Assembly: GCF_016706325.1 (NCBI RefSeq)
Contig: NZ_JADJJX010000001.1
Span: forward strand, 310,001 to 374,000
Direction: 5' to 3'
DNA length: 64,000 bases
From: Methanothrix sp.
GTDB lineage: Archaea; Halobacteriota; Methanosarcinia; Methanotrichales; Methanotrichaceae
Positions 42,707 through 52,527 of this stretch are shown here, one piece after another. Within the stretch, counting starts at the first letter, position 1, and the number at the start of each line of letters is the position of its first letter. The notes under the pieces are model-generated. The model was not told where the DNA came from. It made no database searches and saw only the letters and a program-made list of their open reading frames with translations. The position numbers and the translations under genes were made by a program.

Positions 42707-43552
42707 ATGCCACAGAAGATCATACTCACACTTCGGCCAGAATCTGGATTTGATATTCCATACAGCGATGGCTATCAACTATACTCTTCATTGCTGGGGA
42801 TCATGCGGGAGGCAGACGAGGCGACCGCCAACCATACGCATAATTCTCCTATCAGCTCGATATCTTTGGGCCCTTTGGAGGGCGAATTTCTGCGCACTCA
42901 TAGGTCGAGGCATAAAGCACTTGATCCTAGTGAAAGATACAGCCTCAAAATAGGGATAACCGATCCTAAGGAAGTGGATATATTCCGCTCCATCATCCAG
43001 CCATTGGTCATGAGAGAGAGAAACCTCCGCCTGGAAAAAGGAGATTTGCGGGTGGAGGAGGTCTCCAGCACCGCTGCCAGCTTCCAGGATATTGTGACGT
43101 CTGCGGGAGAGGTTAAAAGCCCATACCTTGATTTTGAGTTCAAATCGGCGGCCTGCATTCAGTACAGGAATAGCAAGGTCTTTGAGATGTTTCCTCACCG
43201 GGAAGCGGTATTTCACTCCCTCCTGTCAAAGTGGAATTCGGTCTCACCAGAAGAGCTGAGGATGAATATTGAGAGGGATGAGATGGCAAGATACATTGTG
43301 GAAAAGCCTTTGGCCTATTATACGCACAGTGTGGTGGTGAATACAGTGTTCGACAAGGTCAAAGGCCATCCGAGGCCGATCATGAGGCAAGGCTTTATGG
43401 GGCGCTGTCGGTACACTCTCGCTAGGGATGTGCCAGAGAGCATAAAGAATGGGGTTGTGGCCCTGGCCAGGTTTGCAGAATACAGCGGCGTAGGAAGTGC
43501 AGTTTCCCGAGGGTGTGGGGCTGTGAAGGTTACTGTGGGAGAGGGAAAGTAA
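42707..43552 (+). CDS. cas6: CRISPR repeat endoribonuclease Cas6
   Basis: Cas6 cuts the CRISPR transcript in each repeat to make crRNA. The 281-residue protein has two ferredoxin-like halves: KIILTLRPESGFDIPYSDGY at the start, and the family's end pattern FMGRCRYTLARDVPE, then FAEYSGVGSAVSRGCGAVKV with the glycine-rich loop (about residues 257-276). The overlap with cas10d is a single base (TAATG). The start has gaggtaatca upstream. Confidence 0.88.
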   Translation: MPQKIILTLRPESGFDIPYSDGYQLYSSLLGIMREADEATANHTHNSPISSISLGPLEGEFLRTHRSRHKALDPSERYSLKIGITDPKEVDIFRSIIQPLVMRERNLRLEKGDLRVEEVSSTAASFQDIVTSAGEVKSPYLDFEFKSAACIQYRNSKVFEMFPHREAVFHSLLSKWNSVSPEELRMNIERDEMARYIVEKPLAYYTHSVVVNTVFDKVKGHPRPIMRQGFMGRCRYTLARDVPESIKNGVVALARFAEYSGVGSAVSRGCGAVKVTVGEGK

Positions 43553-46116
43553 TGGTAGCTGATTCTTTGCAGGATATTTTTAGAGATCGAAAAAAATTGA
43601 GAGATATGGATCTTAAAAGAGATAATAAATCTTCTAAAGAACTTGAGCCGGGATTGTTCGAAGAGTATCTCAATGTAGTGGATATACATCTTGTGGAAAG
43701 AGGAATGGCCTTCAAACCTGCCAAGAGCGTCGAGTTTGGAAAAACCGATCAGAGCATGCTCAACCACATCAGAAACGGCATTCTCTTCCTTATGCGTTTT
43801 AACGAGGCACTCGAAAAGCTGAATGCAAGACCACTTGATGAGAATGGACTTCGAGAATGCATTGCTCTCTTCGTAGTGCATGAACTTCACAAGCTGGAAT
43901 TCGAAGAATGGATCGAGGATGAAGAAGCGGTTGAGAGGGTGGACTCAATGGAAAATGAGTTCGAGATTCCTGAAGCTCTGGTCAAAAGGTTCGTAGAGGA
44001 GATGCATCTGAGTTCATTTGCCCCTCAGTTACTGGAGGAGGATTACCTTTCTGTTGCTGTTGCACTCCACAAGAGCAGGTTCTCTCGCTCAGGCGCACGA
44101 ACGTCTCGTTTCATGGATTTGGAGCCTTTCCTGTATCTAATGGACAATATGGCAAGCTGTTCGTCTCCCGAAGAGGCGGTCTCAGCTCGATCATTAACGG
44201 CGCTTCGTGATGGTTTTCCGCAAGACCTGCCAGAAGAACAATTGAATCTGCAATACCATAGGCTGGATGACGTTAAGGGCATTCTCTCTGGGATAATCAA
44301 TAAAACTATGGTTGATATGCTCCAAAAACAGGGTTTGATAATGCTCATGGCATATCAGGATGGTTGCGTTTATATTGGCAAAGGAATGCAAAGAGCCGCT
44401 ATCTCAAAAGATTTTATTGAACGTGTCTACGAAGCTTTAGAACGGAATATCCAGACATCATCTCCATCTCTTTCAAATCCGAGTCGAATTGGAAATAATC
44501 TGAAAGTGCCGCGACTTGGATATTATAGATTAAGCGATGAATATTATTTCTTCAGCGGTGCTAAGACTATGTTGCGTACCTTCCTCGAGAAGTCGATCAC
44601 ATCGGCTCATGCAGAAAAGAGCGCGGGCTTGACAGATTCGATGATCGATGGTATCATCAGATGCGGAGAGGTTGTTCCATTAGAGATGGAAAGCTCGAAA
44701 GATGGTCAAAAGATCTTATTAGGATTCGCCAGGGCTGTAGCTACCGTTCATCAATCTTTCATATCCGAGATTATTTCGGATAATAAGCTGTCGCTGCAGA
44801 AAACATGTGATATTTGGGGTGTTCCTGAAGAGATTTGTAGTGCATTAATCAACTCGATGGAAAAAGATGCTACATACTTGGCTAGCGGCGGAAAATGGGA
44901 TTATTCTTATGCTATAGGTCAGTACGTGATGGATTGCGAGTACAATGGCATAAAACTTAGAAATATGCCTTCAATGAACGTAGTAGATCTTCTCTTCGAT
45001 AAGATCTGGAGCAACATCTCTCAAATGGACGGATGGGATCAGTTTTTAGCAAAAAAAACCGATACATACCGAAAGGAATTGAAAGAATACCTTCATGATA
45101 TCTTGACGATAAATGGGACTATCTCCCGTCTGGATAGGTCTGATCTAAGCGATGCCTATAAAGAGTATGAGTTGAGTGGAAAGACATGCAATCTGTGCAA
45201 CCGTGGTACACTGCTCAATAAAAAAGAGATGGAGAATTCTAACTCATTCTTGTCTTTCAACTTCACCAATAGGGTCTTTGTTGGAAAATCAAAGCCTACT
45301 AACATTTATGCCTGTGTTCCATGTGGCGTAGAGCTTGCCTTGAGGATGAACGGTTTCGTTCTTACAAAAGGATTGAATAATGAGGTTCTATACTTCCATT
45401 TCATTCCGGACTATTTCTTTACATCAGAATCATGGGAGCTGGTCAAATCTATACTCTCAAGATTTTCAGATGAGGCCCGAGTGAGGATGGCCGCACTTGC
45501 AGAGAGGACGTTTAACTCTAAATATGTAGGCAGCTCTACGGAAATGGGAATAAATGTAGATATCTATAATTCTTGGATAAAAGATCTTGCTGTAAAAGAG
45601 GAGGACGAAGGCCCCAAAGGTAAGAACATGGCTCAGTATATGGCACAAGGTTACGGCAACACCATCGGTACTGCCAGCATGATTTTCTACAAACCCTCAG
45701 AGAACACTACGGAATTTCATTTCTTTGGGGTTTACATCGCCCTGATCATTGCTGCATACACAGGAATGCGAGTTGTCGTCAGCCATTCGCCTATCACAAC
45801 TATACGTGGCAGAGATTTTAAAGAAATTGTAGCTTTGGATTCTATCAATTCACATGTGGTTGATTTCTATGGAAAATTCATTCCACTTTCAAAGCTGGAA
45901 GAGACAATAAAATCAGCCAGTGCTCTAATACGTCTTGGATATAACACCAGCTCTGGCCTGAAGGACTCTCTATTTCCAAAGTACCTTAGAGTAATTAGGA
46001 ATGAAGTGCTTCCTGGATCGAGTCTCTTAAAGATGGTTTATCGAGGATCTGAGAATGAAAACAAGGTACAATATCTACTCGAAGAGGCTCTATTTCTGGA
46101 TGGTTTGAAAAGGTGA
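43552..46116 (+). CDS. cas10d: Type I-D large subunit Cas10d (Csc3)
   Basis: This 854-residue protein is the large subunit of the type I-D Cascade. An N-terminal HD-like region has His72 (MLNHIRNG) and a VVHELHK motif at residues 109-113 where an His-Asp pair is expected. A zinc finger pairs CNLCNRG with YACVPCGVE (about residues 545-590). No GGDD motif is present, as usual for Cas10d. In type I-D the HD nuclease sits on this subunit and not on Cas3. Many relatives are near 950-1000 residues and make a small subunit from an internal start; this one is shorter and is followed by a separate small gene. Confidence 0.88.
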   Translation: MVADSLQDIFRDRKKLRDMDLKRDNKSSKELEPGLFEEYLNVVDIHLVERGMAFKPAKSVEFGKTDQSMLNHIRNGILFLMRFNEALEKLNARPLDENGLRECIALFVVHELHKLEFEEWIEDEEAVERVDSMENEFEIPEALVKRFVEEMHLSSFAPQLLEEDYLSVAVALHKSRFSRSGARTSRFMDLEPFLYLMDNMASCSSPEEAVSARSLTALRDGFPQDLPEEQLNLQYHRLDDVKGILSGIINKTMVDMLQKQGLIMLMAYQDGCVYIGKGMQRAAISKDFIERVYEALERNIQTSSPSLSNPSRIGNNLKVPRLGYYRLSDEYYFFSGAKTMLRTFLEKSITSAHAEKSAGLTDSMIDGIIRCGEVVPLEMESSKDGQKILLGFARAVATVHQSFISEIISDNKLSLQKTCDIWGVPEEICSALINSMEKDATYLASGGKWDYSYAIGQYVMDCEYNGIKLRNMPSMNVVDLLFDKIWSNISQMDGWDQFLAKKTDTYRKELKEYLHDILTINGTISRLDRSDLSDAYKEYELSGKTCNLCNRGTLLNKKEMENSNSFLSFNFTNRVFVGKSKPTNIYACVPCGVELALRMNGFVLTKGLNNEVLYFHFIPDYFFTSESWELVKSILSRFSDEARVRMAALAERTFNSKYVGSSTEMGINVDIYNSWIKDLAVKEEDEGPKGKNMAQYMAQGYGNTIGTASMIFYKPSENTTEFHFFGVYIALIIAAYTGMRVVVSHSPITTIRGRDFKEIVALDSINSHVVDFYGKFIPLSKLEETIKSASALIRLGYNTSSGLKDSLFPKYLRVIRNEVLPGSSLLKMVYRGSENENKVQYLLEEALFLDGLKR

Positions 46117-46122
46117 TAGGAG

Positions 46123-46569
46123 ATGAACGAATCGGATAAAATATGTCAATTGGCAGAACTTGGTTTCAATATTGCTCAGCCAAAGGGTTTCAAGCCTCAT
46201 GCCGTGGAAAGGCTGTTCCGTGAATCAGTAAAGGCAATCACGGAACTTCGGGGCGTCGATCTCTCGAAATGTGATTATAGAGCGACGGTCTCTGGACGCA
46301 TCCAGAAGACTATCGATCGAATGGGAGATGATCAGGCTTTTGTTCCGCAAAGGATGGGACTTGATGCTAAAGCGGATGAGTTTGCCGATTATTTTGTGGA
46401 TAAGATTCTGAATGATATTTGCGATGGTAAACCGGGCAGGCTGAAAAAGATGTCAAACAGCCTCGCTGATGGTTTTTATTCAGCAACATTGAGCATACGG
46501 CGCAGATATTGGAATGAGAGAAATTTGAACAAAGAAAAGAATCATACTGAGATGGAGGAGATGAGATGA
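46123..46569 (+). CDS. cas11d: Probable stand-alone small subunit Cas11d
   Basis: The 148-residue helical protein lies six bases after cas10d and shares four bases with csc2. Segments such as DEFADYFVDKILNDICDG and LKKMSNSLADGFYSATLSIR resemble the C-terminal helical domain of longer Cas10d proteins, which is made separately as Cas11d by internal translation. Length fits (854 plus 148 is close to 1000 residues). I infer that here the small subunit has its own gene. The identity is from position and helical pattern, not from a strong motif. Confidence 0.65.
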   Translation: MNESDKICQLAELGFNIAQPKGFKPHAVERLFRESVKAITELRGVDLSKCDYRATVSGRIQKTIDRMGDDQAFVPQRMGLDAKADEFADYFVDKILNDICDGKPGRLKKMSNSLADGFYSATLSIRRRYWNERNLNKEKNHTEMEEMR

Positions 46570-47564
46570 GCATCGAAGATATCAAAAGCAAATTGGCAAC
46601 AGGGCTTGTAGAAAATCTAATTAACGAACCTAGCGCACATTATATCCACATCTTACTGCTAAGAGAACTGCAATCTAGCGCCATTTTCACGACAAATGGC
46701 CAGGATGCAGATATCACCACTGTAGGAATCAGTGCCAGTGATGGATTGGTAGACTACTCACCAGTGATGATGTTCAAGAGAAAACAGACAGGTAGCGATA
46801 GACGAAAAGCAAAAGAGTTGCAGAGGAACCTCATAGGTGTTCAGGATACAATGGATGTGAACAAGATGAACCAGGAATCGCCTGAGTCGATGCTTTACGG
46901 TAGTGCTGCGGGAGATGAAGCAATCTCAGTCACTTCTCGGGTAATGTATGACACAGCATACTCAATAAGGGATTCCAGCGTTCTCGTTGAGGAGAAGTTT
47001 CAAAATGCACCTGGAGATGCATTCGCCAAAGGTGCTACAACTGCAATTCGTGAACCTGATTTCATAATGCCTGGAACTCTATTTCCATGCGTGGTCACAC
47101 TGAGAGATGCTACATTTCAGGAGTTGATTTTCGTCTTGGGTGTGACCAAGATGAATAAACGTTATGGTGCAGCTACTTCAAGGATCGGGCGGATGAATAA
47201 TCATATCCTTGGAATCTATTACGGCATAGAGGAAGGACCTGCAAATCTATTCCTCTCTCAGGAAGTGGTGAGGCGTCTAGCCACAGATAATGCTGATCTT
47301 AACTGTGAGAGCATGAATAAAGTACTCTACAGTCATGTGCTCGATATCGAGAAAGTAAAAGGGCTTGTTAAACAGGCGTTTGATGAGGAGATTAAGGCTT
47401 TGAATATCAATGCTCTAGAAAATAATGAAGTTAAGGAGTTTGTCGATCACATCAAAGAAGGTGAAATAAAAAAGGCATTGGAAGAGCAAAAGGAGAAGGC
47501 TTCAACCTTCTTCAAGAGCGTGAATGAAAAGCCAAAAGGCAAGAAAAAGGGGACAAAAGAATGA
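46566..47564 (+). CDS. csc2: Type I-D backbone subunit Csc2 (Cas7d)
   Basis: Csc2 forms the filament that holds the crRNA spacer. The 332-residue protein has an RRM-like core with the family phrases ITTVGISASDGLVDYSPVMM, TSRVMYDTAYSIRDS (about residues 124-138), MPGTLFPCVVTLRDATFQE and GAATSRIGRMNNHILG (about 197-212). The C-terminus is a lysine-rich coil (EEQKEKASTFFKSV). It is coupled on both sides by ATGA overlaps. Confidence 0.88.
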   Translation: MSIEDIKSKLATGLVENLINEPSAHYIHILLLRELQSSAIFTTNGQDADITTVGISASDGLVDYSPVMMFKRKQTGSDRRKAKELQRNLIGVQDTMDVNKMNQESPESMLYGSAAGDEAISVTSRVMYDTAYSIRDSSVLVEEKFQNAPGDAFAKGATTAIREPDFIMPGTLFPCVVTLRDATFQELIFVLGVTKMNKRYGAATSRIGRMNNHILGIYYGIEEGPANLFLSQEVVRRLATDNADLNCESMNKVLYSHVLDIEKVKGLVKQAFDEEIKALNINALENNEVKEFVDHIKEGEIKKALEEQKEKASTFFKSVNEKPKGKKKGTKE

Positions 47565-48355
47565 GTGAGAGTTTCCCGGCAGTGGAATGTTCCATTGAGA
47601 CTCTGGATCGAACACTATATGCATCAAGAGAAGTAGGCGATCTGGTAGATACGGGAGACTTCATCCTGAGCACTGCACTGTATCACGCCTTTGGCTTCGT
47701 TTCCGGGAGGTATATCAACTATGGAAATAAACCTTCCTATATCGAAGAAACCTCTGCGATCTATAAAAAGTTCTACATAACACCTGCAAAGCCCGAATCA
47801 GTCGAGGAATATGTGGGCAGAATTCTTGGTGTGCAGGCTTCAAAGGGCAAAGCGAAACGTTTTCCGCATCTGGGCGGACACTCTGTGAGCCAGTGGAACG
47901 CCCGGCCTCATCGGTACGCTGTAAAGAATTGGAAAGCAGCAAATTTGCCAAAAGATCAAAAGGGAAAAAATCTGCCTAAATTCGGAAAGGAACGGGTTCT
48001 CGATCAGCAGAACCTGCTAATTGCCTACATTCTGCCTTATGAAGGTGATGCAGATACATTGGCTTCAAGGATTCCAAGATATGTGCGTTTCGGGAAAAAA
48101 CGATCGAAAGCAAGGATTAGATCCAAAGTTGTCGAAGGGATGATTGATGAGGGGGAGTTTCTCACCAACCATCCATTTGGTGTATACGATTATGAAAAAA
48201 TGCCATTAGGCGATCTGATCTCAGTTAAAATGAGGCCTGTGCCTCTGATAGTTCAGGGGCGGTACATGGGCAAGTTCATACGAATACCTCATTCCGGAAA
48301 GCGGGAAGATGTTGTGCTTCCGTACAAATTGGAATTTTTGAAGGCGAAACGATGA
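47561..48355 (+). CDS. csc1: Type I-D Cas5-group subunit Csc1 (Cas5d)
   Basis: Csc1 caps the 5' end of the crRNA in the I-D complex. The 264-residue protein begins with the Cas5-like strand VECSIETLDRTLYASREVG, has the STALYHAFGFVSGRYI helix (near residues 38-53) and ends GKFIRIPHSGKREDVVLPYK. Order csc2-csc1-cas3 with four-base overlaps is normal for I-D. Confidence 0.85.
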   Translation: MSESFPAVECSIETLDRTLYASREVGDLVDTGDFILSTALYHAFGFVSGRYINYGNKPSYIEETSAIYKKFYITPAKPESVEEYVGRILGVQASKGKAKRFPHLGGHSVSQWNARPHRYAVKNWKAANLPKDQKGKNLPKFGKERVLDQQNLLIAYILPYEGDADTLASRIPRYVRFGKKRSKARIRSKVVEGMIDEGEFLTNHPFGVYDYEKMPLGDLISVKMRPVPLIVQGRYMGKFIRIPHSGKREDVVLPYKLEFLKAKR

Positions 48356-50508
48356 ATTTGAGTGAAACCGATTTGATGGATAATTCTGAAAAGATCGTTG
48401 TGAATCTTGACGGGATCCGACTGGCGCAGATGCATTGGGATTATCTCAGAGATTTCGAAAGCCTTAAGGATTTCAAAGCGTTCGAACATCAGATCGATAG
48501 TGAAAAATTTATCAAGTCTAATGAATCATTTTTTCTTTTCAATCACAGTCCAACAGGTTCAGGCAAAACGATTTCATGGCTAAAACCAGCCCTAGATGAA
48601 AAGATGAAGGTGATTGCTGTCTATCCCACCAATGCTTTAGTAATCGATCAGAAAAAACAGGTCGATAGGTCATTAGAGCGATTCGGTTACAATTCACAGG
48701 ATTATCATGTTCAAGCCATCACCGGAGAGTTGCTGGTTGAGGAGAAGAAGTTGTATCCTGATGAGATCGGCCTAAGAAAGGGCCAGCTATTAAATCGTAT
48801 CATACGCAAAGGGCGCGGTCGTGGGCTCATCTTGCTCACAAATCCCGACATACTAACTCTCGCCTTAAAGGACGCCTACTACGAGCATAATATTCGAGAA
48901 GCCATCCGAAGCGTGGATATGATCGTAGTGGATGAATTTCATCTCGCTTCAGTTAAGCAGAGTGACATGCTTCTTTTCATGATGCATGAGATGAGCACTG
49001 ATAAAAGAAGCCGTCTGAAGAAGTTTGTTTTCTTGAGTGCGACTCCTAACCAACAGATCGTCGAAAGGGCAAAGAAAGCTAAATTAAATGTTGTCATATT
49101 CGACGATAAGAGCACTCCTCTGTCCTGTTCAGAAGGGCGCCCAGTGCTACCTCAATTGAAGTTATTGGTGAGGAGTGGAGCAATCTATAAGACTTACGAA
49201 CTTATCAAAAAAGATTTGGGATATTTTGTAGATCTTTGCAGGCGCCAACTTCCAAATGGCAATAAAGCCAAGACAGTCTTCATTTTGGACGGAATCTATG
49301 AGGTGGATGAGATATTTAGTGTGCTGAAGGATGCGCTACATGATCAGGGATTCATAGTCGAACGTGTAGACGGCCTACACCCTGCGACTGAAGAAAAGTT
49401 GAAGAATTTCGATGTTTTAGTTTCAAATTCTTCAGTTGAGGTGGGCATTGACTTCAATGTTGACCGCCTTGTCTTCTCCGGCTATTCAAAGAGCAAGCTG
49501 CTGCAAAGGATTGGGCGATTGAGGAATAAGCCAGAGAACGAGATCTGCGAGGCTGTCTGTTTTGTACCTAATGTTCTTTATGATCATCTAAAAGGGCTTT
49601 CCGCAAGGGCAGGCTCTTTGAGGCTGACACGAAAAGAATTTGTTGATCAGCTGGATAAATTGATGGAGTCCGGACTCGATTTATCGTCTTATTCGAGAAC
49701 ATACTCGCCCATGGAAGCATATTTATATTTAAAATCAAGGATAAAAGGGAGTACATGGCAGGATAGTCTAGGTGAAGAACACCGTGAAAAAGGTATGCCT
49801 GAATCGATTCAAGGCGAAGAGTGGATAAGAACGCTTAAACTACTGGAAAGCCACTTTCTGGACCGAGATATCGACGGTCAAATGTTCGATTGGCTTGATG
49901 AAGAATCTCGACGTTTGCAAGAAGGCCTTCTAACCTATCGTGGTTCTAGATTTCAGGCTTTGATGTTTGATAGGGATGAAAAGCAGCTCAATCTTTATGA
50001 TCTGATGTACCTTCTCCGGCGAGGAAAAGTCGAGTTTATGCCTTCCCAAAGATTCGCCCAGCGGTTGAGGGAAGCTTATGGTGAAAATTATGATGCCGAT
50101 ATGAAGCCCAGATACGAATCGATGAAGAGGTTTGCCGCAGGCTTCTGTTGGTATTACGGGACGCTGGGCGAAGAGACCCGGAAGGTGGTCTTCAAGGGGG
50201 AAGGTGCACATTACAAAAAAATAATGCTAAACGCCGCAGACCATGCCAGAAAACCGCGAATGGTTGATGGATTCAAGGTGGAGACTGAGCCCAATATCCC
50301 ATCGCTATCCTGTTTGAATGACACATTGACAGAATACAAGATTTTCGCCAGGCTGATAGATCAGAGCGGCTCATATCTCAAAGCCAAGTTCAATCTGGGC
50401 GATTTCTTTTACCTTTATCCATATTCAGGTATGAGAAGTGTAGCTTTTGGACATGATGCTCTCTATATTGACTGCTTGATCAGGGATGAGTATGAGAGAA
50501 GAAGATGA
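48352..50508 (+). CDS. cas3: Type I-D Cas3' helicase
   Basis: The 718-residue superfamily 2 helicase carries Walker A in SPTGSGKTISW (about residues 66-76), AVYPTNALV, the DEFH box (near 196-199), motif III FLSATPN and motif VI LQRIGRLRNK (near 384-393). There is no HD domain, as expected for type I-D where the nuclease is on Cas10d. It unwinds target DNA for degradation. Its end overlaps cas4 by 23 bases. Confidence 0.9.
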   Translation: MNLSETDLMDNSEKIVVNLDGIRLAQMHWDYLRDFESLKDFKAFEHQIDSEKFIKSNESFFLFNHSPTGSGKTISWLKPALDEKMKVIAVYPTNALVIDQKKQVDRSLERFGYNSQDYHVQAITGELLVEEKKLYPDEIGLRKGQLLNRIIRKGRGRGLILLTNPDILTLALKDAYYEHNIREAIRSVDMIVVDEFHLASVKQSDMLLFMMHEMSTDKRSRLKKFVFLSATPNQQIVERAKKAKLNVVIFDDKSTPLSCSEGRPVLPQLKLLVRSGAIYKTYELIKKDLGYFVDLCRRQLPNGNKAKTVFILDGIYEVDEIFSVLKDALHDQGFIVERVDGLHPATEEKLKNFDVLVSNSSVEVGIDFNVDRLVFSGYSKSKLLQRIGRLRNKPENEICEAVCFVPNVLYDHLKGLSARAGSLRLTRKEFVDQLDKLMESGLDLSSYSRTYSPMEAYLYLKSRIKGSTWQDSLGEEHREKGMPESIQGEEWIRTLKLLESHFLDRDIDGQMFDWLDEESRRLQEGLLTYRGSRFQALMFDRDEKQLNLYDLMYLLRRGKVEFMPSQRFAQRLREAYGENYDADMKPRYESMKRFAAGFCWYYGTLGEETRKVVFKGEGAHYKKIMLNAADHARKPRMVDGFKVETEPNIPSLSCLNDTLTEYKIFARLIDQSGSYLKAKFNLGDFFYLYPYSGMRSVAFGHDALYIDCLIRDEYERRR

Positions 50509-51094
50509 ACTCGTAAATGCTGGACACATAAATCAGTATCTTTACTGTCCACGTAGATACTATTATATTAGTTATTTTAATACGATTGGGATGAACTACT
50601 TCCTGAAAGACGGACTGATAAAGCATAAAAACCAATCTAGAAGAGGCGGATGGATTCGAGAGCTATATTTAAAATCGGAAACTCTTGGAATCCATGGAAA
50701 AATAGATGTCTTGGAGTCCAAGAATATTAAAAGCATTGGAACTACCTTAACGCCTATCGAACGCAAACGAGGCTTCTCCTACCACATTAACGACGAGGTT
50801 CAGCTTGCCGCCTACTGCATGCTCCTGGAAGACTACCTTGGAGAGCCCGTGCGCATGGGATATCTCTATCTTTTCGGCACCAACGAGCGCTATGCGATTA
50901 CTATCACCGACTGGCACCGGGAGAAGGTGTTGCAGGTAGTTCAAGCCATTCGCAACATGAGCCTTGACAAGATCCCAGGCTTTGCAGATAATCCAAATAA
51001 GTGTGAAAAGTGCAGCACTGTGCAGTATTGTCTGCCTGAGGAGACGAAGATGCTGGAAAAAGAGGAAGCAAAGAAGGCTAGGAGAGAGAAATGA
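50486..51094 (+). CDS. cas4: Cas4 exonuclease
   Basis: Cas4 trims new spacers and checks the PAM. The 202-residue protein has the first cluster cysteine in YLYCPRRYYYI (near residue 21), RecB-type motifs GKIDVLES (near 71-78) and DEVQLAAYCML (near 108-118), and the last three cysteines in CEKCSTVQYC (about 172-181). It overlaps both neighbours. With cas1 broken, its adaptation role has probably lost its partner. Confidence 0.9.
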   Translation: MSMREEDELVNAGHINQYLYCPRRYYYISYFNTIGMNYFLKDGLIKHKNQSRRGGWIRELYLKSETLGIHGKIDVLESKNIKSIGTTLTPIERKRGFSYHINDEVQLAAYCMLLEDYLGEPVRMGYLYLFGTNERYAITITDWHREKVLQVVQAIRNMSLDKIPGFADNPNKCEKCSTVQYCLPEETKMLEKEEAKKARREK

Positions 51095-51819
51095 GCAAAG
51101 CCAGTGAAGGCATATTCGATGATAGCGTAGTTTACGTTACCAGGCAAGGTAGCCAGGTGGGAGTTGATGGTGGCAGGATCACAGTCTACATGAAGGACGA
51201 GGGAGAGATCGCTTCTTTTCCCATGGGGCAGGTTGATACAATCAACATCTTTGGCAATATCAACTTCACCACTCCTTTTGTAGCCAGGGCAAATGAGCAC
51301 GGCATAGTTCTGAACTACTTTACCCAGAACGGCCGCTATCGAGGAAGCTTCGTTCCGGAGCGAAACACCATAGCGGAGGTGCGGCGTTGCCAGTATGCTC
51401 TATCTGAAAAAGAGAATTTAAAGATCGCAAAGGAGATCATCCGGGGCAAAATCAGGAACTCGCGCACCCTCCTCAATCGCAAAGATGTCAGTGATACAGG
51501 AAAGCTGTCTGCATTGGAGGCGGGGACCGCCAGGGCCCGAGATCTGGACGGGCTCAGGGGGATTGAAGGCGAGGCAGCAGAGATCTATTTCAGGCTCCTA
51601 AACGGCTGCCTGGCTGATGGTTGGACCTTTGAGAGACGAACGAGAAGGCCCCCAGAGGATCATATCAATTCCTTGCTATCCCTAACCTACAGCATGATGA
51701 AAAACGAGGTCTTAAGTGCTCTGTGTATCCGCCGGTCCAAATTTGACCCCCCGCGCCGATCCGATTTTGACCCCCTTAGACGACTAACCTAACTCATAGA
51801 GTATAAAGTTCACGTCTCG

Positions 51820-52524
51820 CTACTTTCTGCGGAAACTCTCTCCGTTCATGTTCAGTATCAGCGCGTGGTGGGTAATCCTATCCAGAATTGCTGCGGTTAG
51901 AGTCCTGTCATGGAATACCTTCACCCAATCTGAAAATCCCAGGTTCGAGGTAATGATAGTACTCATAGTCTCATATCGTGCTGCAAGCAACTGAAATAGC
52001 AATTCAGCAGCAGCGAGATCAAATGTTACGTACCCAAGCTCATCAATTATGAGGAGATCAACCTTTTAAACTGTTTGATATAAATTGAGAGCCTGTTATC
52101 TTTTCTCGCTTCGATCATCTCATTGACCAATGCCGCTGCGGAGCGAAATACAACTCGATAGTTCTCCTCGCATGCTTTGATCCCTACCGCAATAGCCATA
52201 TGAGTCTTGCCGGTTCCTGAATTTCCGATGAGAATAACATTCCTCCTTTCTTTAAGAAACGCAAGCGCTTTTAGTTCAGGAATAGCCTCTCGCCCATCTT
52301 GCGGCAAATCATCCATCAATAGATCCTCGAACCTCTTTTTGTCGGAAAGCCGGCTTGCCGAAGCGCTCTCATCTGGCGGTTCAGATGTCTCTTGTCGAGT
52401 TCGACTGCAATGCTGAAGTCAGAAACTGCAGCATATCCTCATTATCAGGCTGATAGTCCAGGACGTAGTTGTAGACTCCGCTCAGTCGCAACTGTTTACA
52501 TAGATCTGCAAGATTCGGTTCCAC
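51820..52524 (-). pseudogene. istB: IS21 helper ATPase IstB, frameshifted
   Basis: The ATPase that helps IstA transpose. A GTG start with gga-ggg upstream gives MEPNLADLCKQLRLSGVYNY. A frameshift follows before DKRHLNRQMRALRQAGFP. The Walker A NVILIGNSGTGKTHMAIAVG is intact, then a missing A near 52066 breaks QFKK before VDLLIIDELGYVTFDLAAAE (Walker B). The end is NMNGESFRRK. At least two single-base changes prevent a full product. The stop at 51820 lies within 100 bases of the element end. Confidence 0.8.
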
Positions 52525-52527
52525 AGT

